This document shows positions 6,806 through 8,792 of a stretch of DNA of 8,792 bases, in pieces. The position numbers and the translations under genes were made by a program. The notes beneath the pieces were generated by a model. The model saw nothing but the letters and a program-made list of their open reading frames with translations, was not told the DNA's origin and did not search any database. Location: NCBI GenBank assembly GCA_025999935.1, contig BNXY01000073.1, positions 1-8,792 on the forward strand, read 5' to 3'. The stretch is from Bacteroidia bacterium (lineage in GTDB: Bacteria; Bacteroidota; Bacteroidia; Bacteroidales; Azobacteroidaceae). Numbering within the stretch: the stretch's first letter is position 1; each line of letters begins with the position of its first letter.

Positions 6806-8086
6806 TTATTTGAAGAATAGAAGTTCCTGCGCGATATATACCACACAACCGCCCAAAAAGCCGATTAGCGCCAGCCAGGAAATCTTTTTCAGATACCATA
6901 TAAAATCAATTTTTTCCATACCCATCACGGCAACACCGGCGGCAGAACCGATAATCAGAATACTTCCGCCTGTTCCGGCTGCATACGCCAAGAATGTCCA
7001 GAAATAATGATCCATCGGGAAATTGTACATTCCCATCGCACCGGCAACCAAAGGTACATTATCGACGACAGAAGAAAGAAGTCCAATAATTGTGACAATG
7101 AAATAATATTTTCCCGGCTCTTCCATTGGGATTTTTTCTAAGGAAGTTGAAAGCATTTCCAATTGTCCGCAAGTTTGCAAAGCATTGACCGCCATTAGGA
7201 TACCCAAGAAAAAGAGTATGCTGGGAGTATCAATGCGGCTTAAAATATTATTGACCGACAAAAGGTTCAAATCGTTTTCGGAACGTCGTTTGTGCATGAA
7301 TCCGGTAATAATCCAAAGAACGCCCAATCCGCCCAACATACCTAAATAAGGGGGCAAGTGGGTAATGGTTTTGAAAATGGGTACAAACAACAGGGCGCCC
7401 ACACCCAAGGAAAATATCCAATTTCTTTCGGTATTGGATAGTTTTATGCGATGTGTACTTCCTAAATCCGCTTCCGGACGGCTGATGTTCCCTTTTATCG
7501 TAAAAGAAAGAACTACAATAGGGATAATAATGGAAGCAACGCTGGCCAAGAAAGTAGTAAGTATGATGTAATCCGAAGATACTTTACCGGCAATCCACAA
7601 CATGATGGTGGTAACATCTCCGATGGGCGACCAAGCTCCACCGGCATTGGCGGCTAAAATAACAATCCCGGCAAAAAACCAACGGTCTTTTTTATTGCCA
7701 ATCAGTTTTCGCAACAACGCAATCATCACGATGGACGTAGTCAGGTTGTCCAAGGCAGCCGACATGAAGAAAGTAATCAGACCGATAATCCACAACAGCG
7801 AGGTCTTTTTGGTGGTGTTGATTCGGTCGGTAATGATCCGAAAACCTTCGTGTACATCTACAATTTCAACAATTGTCATGGCTCCCATCAGGAAAAACAG
7901 AATTTCGGCCACTTCGCCCAAATGTTCCACTAAAGAGTCGTGAGCTTCAGGTAAATAAGCGACACCCAACACCCACATAACCGTTCCGAGAAGAAGCGCC
8001 GTTGCAGATTTGTTAACATGCAACGGGTGCTCTAAAGCAATGCAAACGTAGCCTATTACAAAGACTACAATCATAAGGTAAAACAT
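6806..8086 (-). CDS. nhaD: NhaD-type sodium/proton antiporter
   Basis: This inner-membrane protein of the NhaD family (ion transporter superfamily) exchanges Na+ or Li+ for H+ in salt and pH homeostasis. It has 426 residues, typical for the family, and many hydrophobic segments. Two related halves are visible. The first holds SAALDNLTTSIVM (109-121, Asp113-Asn114) and AANAGGAWSPIGDVTTIMLW (145-164). The second holds SSVVDNVPLVAGAMG (338-352, Asp342-Asn343) and GTGGSILIIGSAAG (371-384). The paired Asp-Asn and Gly/Ser-rich segments are the expected ion-binding and re-entrant elements. The ATG at 8086 opens directly into the first membrane segment; an ATG four codons later (8074) is a less likely alternative. 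There is no Shine-Dalgarno, only AT-rich leader with a repeated ATTATGA. It is divergent from mutS and convergent with the secreted-protein gene, so probably monocistronic. ArsB-like relatives are the alternative, but the motifs fit NhaD better. Confidence 0.93.
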   Translation of the reverse strand: MFYLMIVVFVIGYVCIALEHPLHVNKSATALLLGTVMWVLGVAYLPEAHDSLVEHLGEVAEILFFLMGAMTIVEIVDVHEGFRIITDRINTTKKTSLLWIIGLITFFMSAALDNLTTSIVMIALLRKLIGNKKDRWFFAGIVILAANAGGAWSPIGDVTTIMLWIAGKVSSDYIILTTFLASVASIIIPIVVLSFTIKGNISRPEADLGSTHRIKLSNTERNWIFSLGVGALLFVPIFKTITHLPPYLGMLGGLGVLWIITGFMHKRRSENDLNLLSVNNILSRIDTPSILFFLGILMAVNALQTCGQLEMLSTSLEKIPMEEPGKYYFIVTIIGLLSSVVDNVPLVAGAMGMYNFPMDHYFWTFLAYAAGTGGSILIIGSAAGVAVMGMEKIDFIWYLKKISWLALIGFLGGCVVYIAQELLFFK

Positions 8087-8141
8087 AAATAAAAATTATG
8101 AATTATGAATGAAATATAAATCAAACACACTAAAAACGGCG

Positions 8142-8149
8142 CGAAGGTA
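8142..8149 (-). promoter_or_regulatory. Possible nhaD promoter (-7 box)
   Basis: On the minus strand TACCTTCG differs from TAnnTTTG at one fixed position, and a TTTTTT tract sits near -33 (around 8165-8170). It would give a leader of about 50 nt. Its upstream element would lie against the mutS -7 box, so the two promoters would overlap. Confidence 0.35.
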
Positions 8150-8172
8150 CTCAATTATTTGCATAAAAAAGT

Positions 8173-8180
8173 TATCTTTG
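8173..8180 (+). promoter_or_regulatory. Predicted mutS promoter (-7 box)
   Basis: TATCTTTG matches the Bacteroidetes -7 consensus TAnnTTTG exactly, followed by CACAAC. A clear TTTG at the normal -33 distance is missing; TTTG at 8158-8161 is too close. Transcription would begin near 8187, leaving a short leader of about 20 nt before the ATG at 8209. Confidence 0.5.
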
Positions 8181-8208
8181 CACAACATTTTAATATTAAT
8201 GTGATATT

Positions 8209-8792
8209 ATGGCGAAAGAAATAGTCGAGACACCCTTAATGAAACAATATTTCGAGATTAAAGCCAAGCATCCGGATGCTATCTTGCTGTTTCGCGTAGG
8301 GGATTTTTATGAAACGTTTTTAGAAGATGCGATTGCAACCTCCGAAATTTTAGGGATTACTTTGACCCGAAGAGCCAACGGTTCGGCGCAATTCGTCGAA
8401 TTGGCCGGTTTCCCGCACCACGCTTTGGATACGTATTTGCCCAAATTGGTGCGCGCCGGGAAAAGAGTGGCTATCTGCGACCAATTGGAAGACCCAAAAA
8501 TGACTAAAAAATTGGTAAAACGGGGCATTACCGAATTGGTTACGCCGGGACTTTCCATCAACGATAATGTGCTCAACCATAAAGAGAATAATTTTCTGGC
8601 TGCCGTTCATTTCAATAAAAATATTTGTGGAGTCGCTTTTTTTGACCTTTCTACCGGAGAGTTTCTAACGGCAGAAGGTACAGCGAACTACATTGATAAA
8701 CTAATCAATAATTTTTCGCCCAAAGAGGTTCTTTTAGAACGAAACAAACGCAAGCAATTCGCCGAAGTTTTTGGTACGCGCTTGCTGACCTT
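8209..8792 (+). CDS. mutS: DNA mismatch repair protein MutS, N-terminal part (runs off the window)
   Basis: MutS binds mismatches and small loops as a clamp dimer and starts methyl-independent or MutL-dependent repair. Only the first 194 codons are present; the family is usually about 850-900 residues. The mismatch-recognition domain I is clear: [19 protein letters not shown], then GDFYETF, in which Phe33 and Glu35 form the Phe-x-Glu mismatch wedge. It continues with [19 protein letters not shown] and [12 protein letters not shown], then the start of the connector domain (FFDLSTGEF, about 145-153). The ATG at 8209 is supported by the family N-terminus beginning within eight residues and by an in-frame reading with no stop to the window end. 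No Shine-Dalgarno is present. The MutS ATPase region lies outside the window. The Phe-x-Glu motif argues for MutS (MutS1) and against MutS2. Confidence 0.97.
   Translation, partial: MAKEIVETPLMKQYFEIKAKHPDAILLFRVGDFYETFLEDAIATSEILGITLTRRANGSAQFVELAGFPHHALDTYLPKLVRAGKRVAICDQLEDPKMTKKLVKRGITELVTPGLSINDNVLNHKENNFLAAVHFNKNICGVAFFDLSTGEFLTAEGTANYIDKLINNFSPKEVLLERNKRKQFAEVFGTRLLT

Noticed and set aside
8307..8610. Two overlapping minus-strand open frames at the right end
   Set aside because: Both are antisense to mutS, whose N-terminal domain is unmistakable on the plus strand.
1..8792. Defence system, CRISPR array, phage or transposon, tRNA or rRNA
   Set aside because: I found no array of repeats with spacers, no transposase or integrase motifs, no terminal inverted repeats flanking genes, and no tRNA-like cloverleaf. 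The window reads as ordinary chromosome.

Overview
The window looks like chromosomal DNA of a Bacteroidetes bacterium, most likely order Bacteroidales. Four observations support this. The TonB-dependent receptor begins with a carboxypeptidase-regulatory-like domain. A large secreted protein has lamin-tail domains and a C-terminal FlgD-like sorting-type domain, as in type IX secretion (T9SS) cargo. The start codons lack clear Shine-Dalgarno sequences and sit behind AT-rich leaders. Several upstream regions carry the Bacteroidetes -7 box TAnnTTTG. I cannot name genus or species.

Layout from left to right. At 47-2857 (minus) is a TonB-dependent outer-membrane receptor with no SusD-like partner in view. 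A 245-bp gap follows, holding three stem-loops, one of them a REP-like perfect 12-bp palindrome. At 3103-4110 (minus) is asd, aspartate-semialdehyde dehydrogenase. The 281-bp divergent gap 4111-4391 carries promoter-like boxes for both flanking genes, a CRP/FNR-type palindrome and a 17-bp near-perfect direct repeat. At 4392-6749 (plus) is the multidomain secreted surface protein. A strong bidirectional terminator at 6755-6793 separates it from the convergent nhaD-type Na+/H+ antiporter gene at 6806-8086 (minus). A short divergent promoter region leads to mutS, which starts at 8209 and runs off the right edge.

These genes do not form one pathway. They are a housekeeping biosynthesis gene, an ion antiporter, a DNA mismatch repair gene, an outer-membrane transporter and a secreted structural protein, in separate transcription units except possibly asd and the receptor. 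I found no defence system, mobile element, CRISPR array, tRNA or rRNA, and no clear evidence of a new system. The points most worth a second look are the regulatory architecture of 4111-4391, the palindromes between asd and the receptor gene, and the job of the secreted lamin-tail protein, which has no recognisable catalytic domain.
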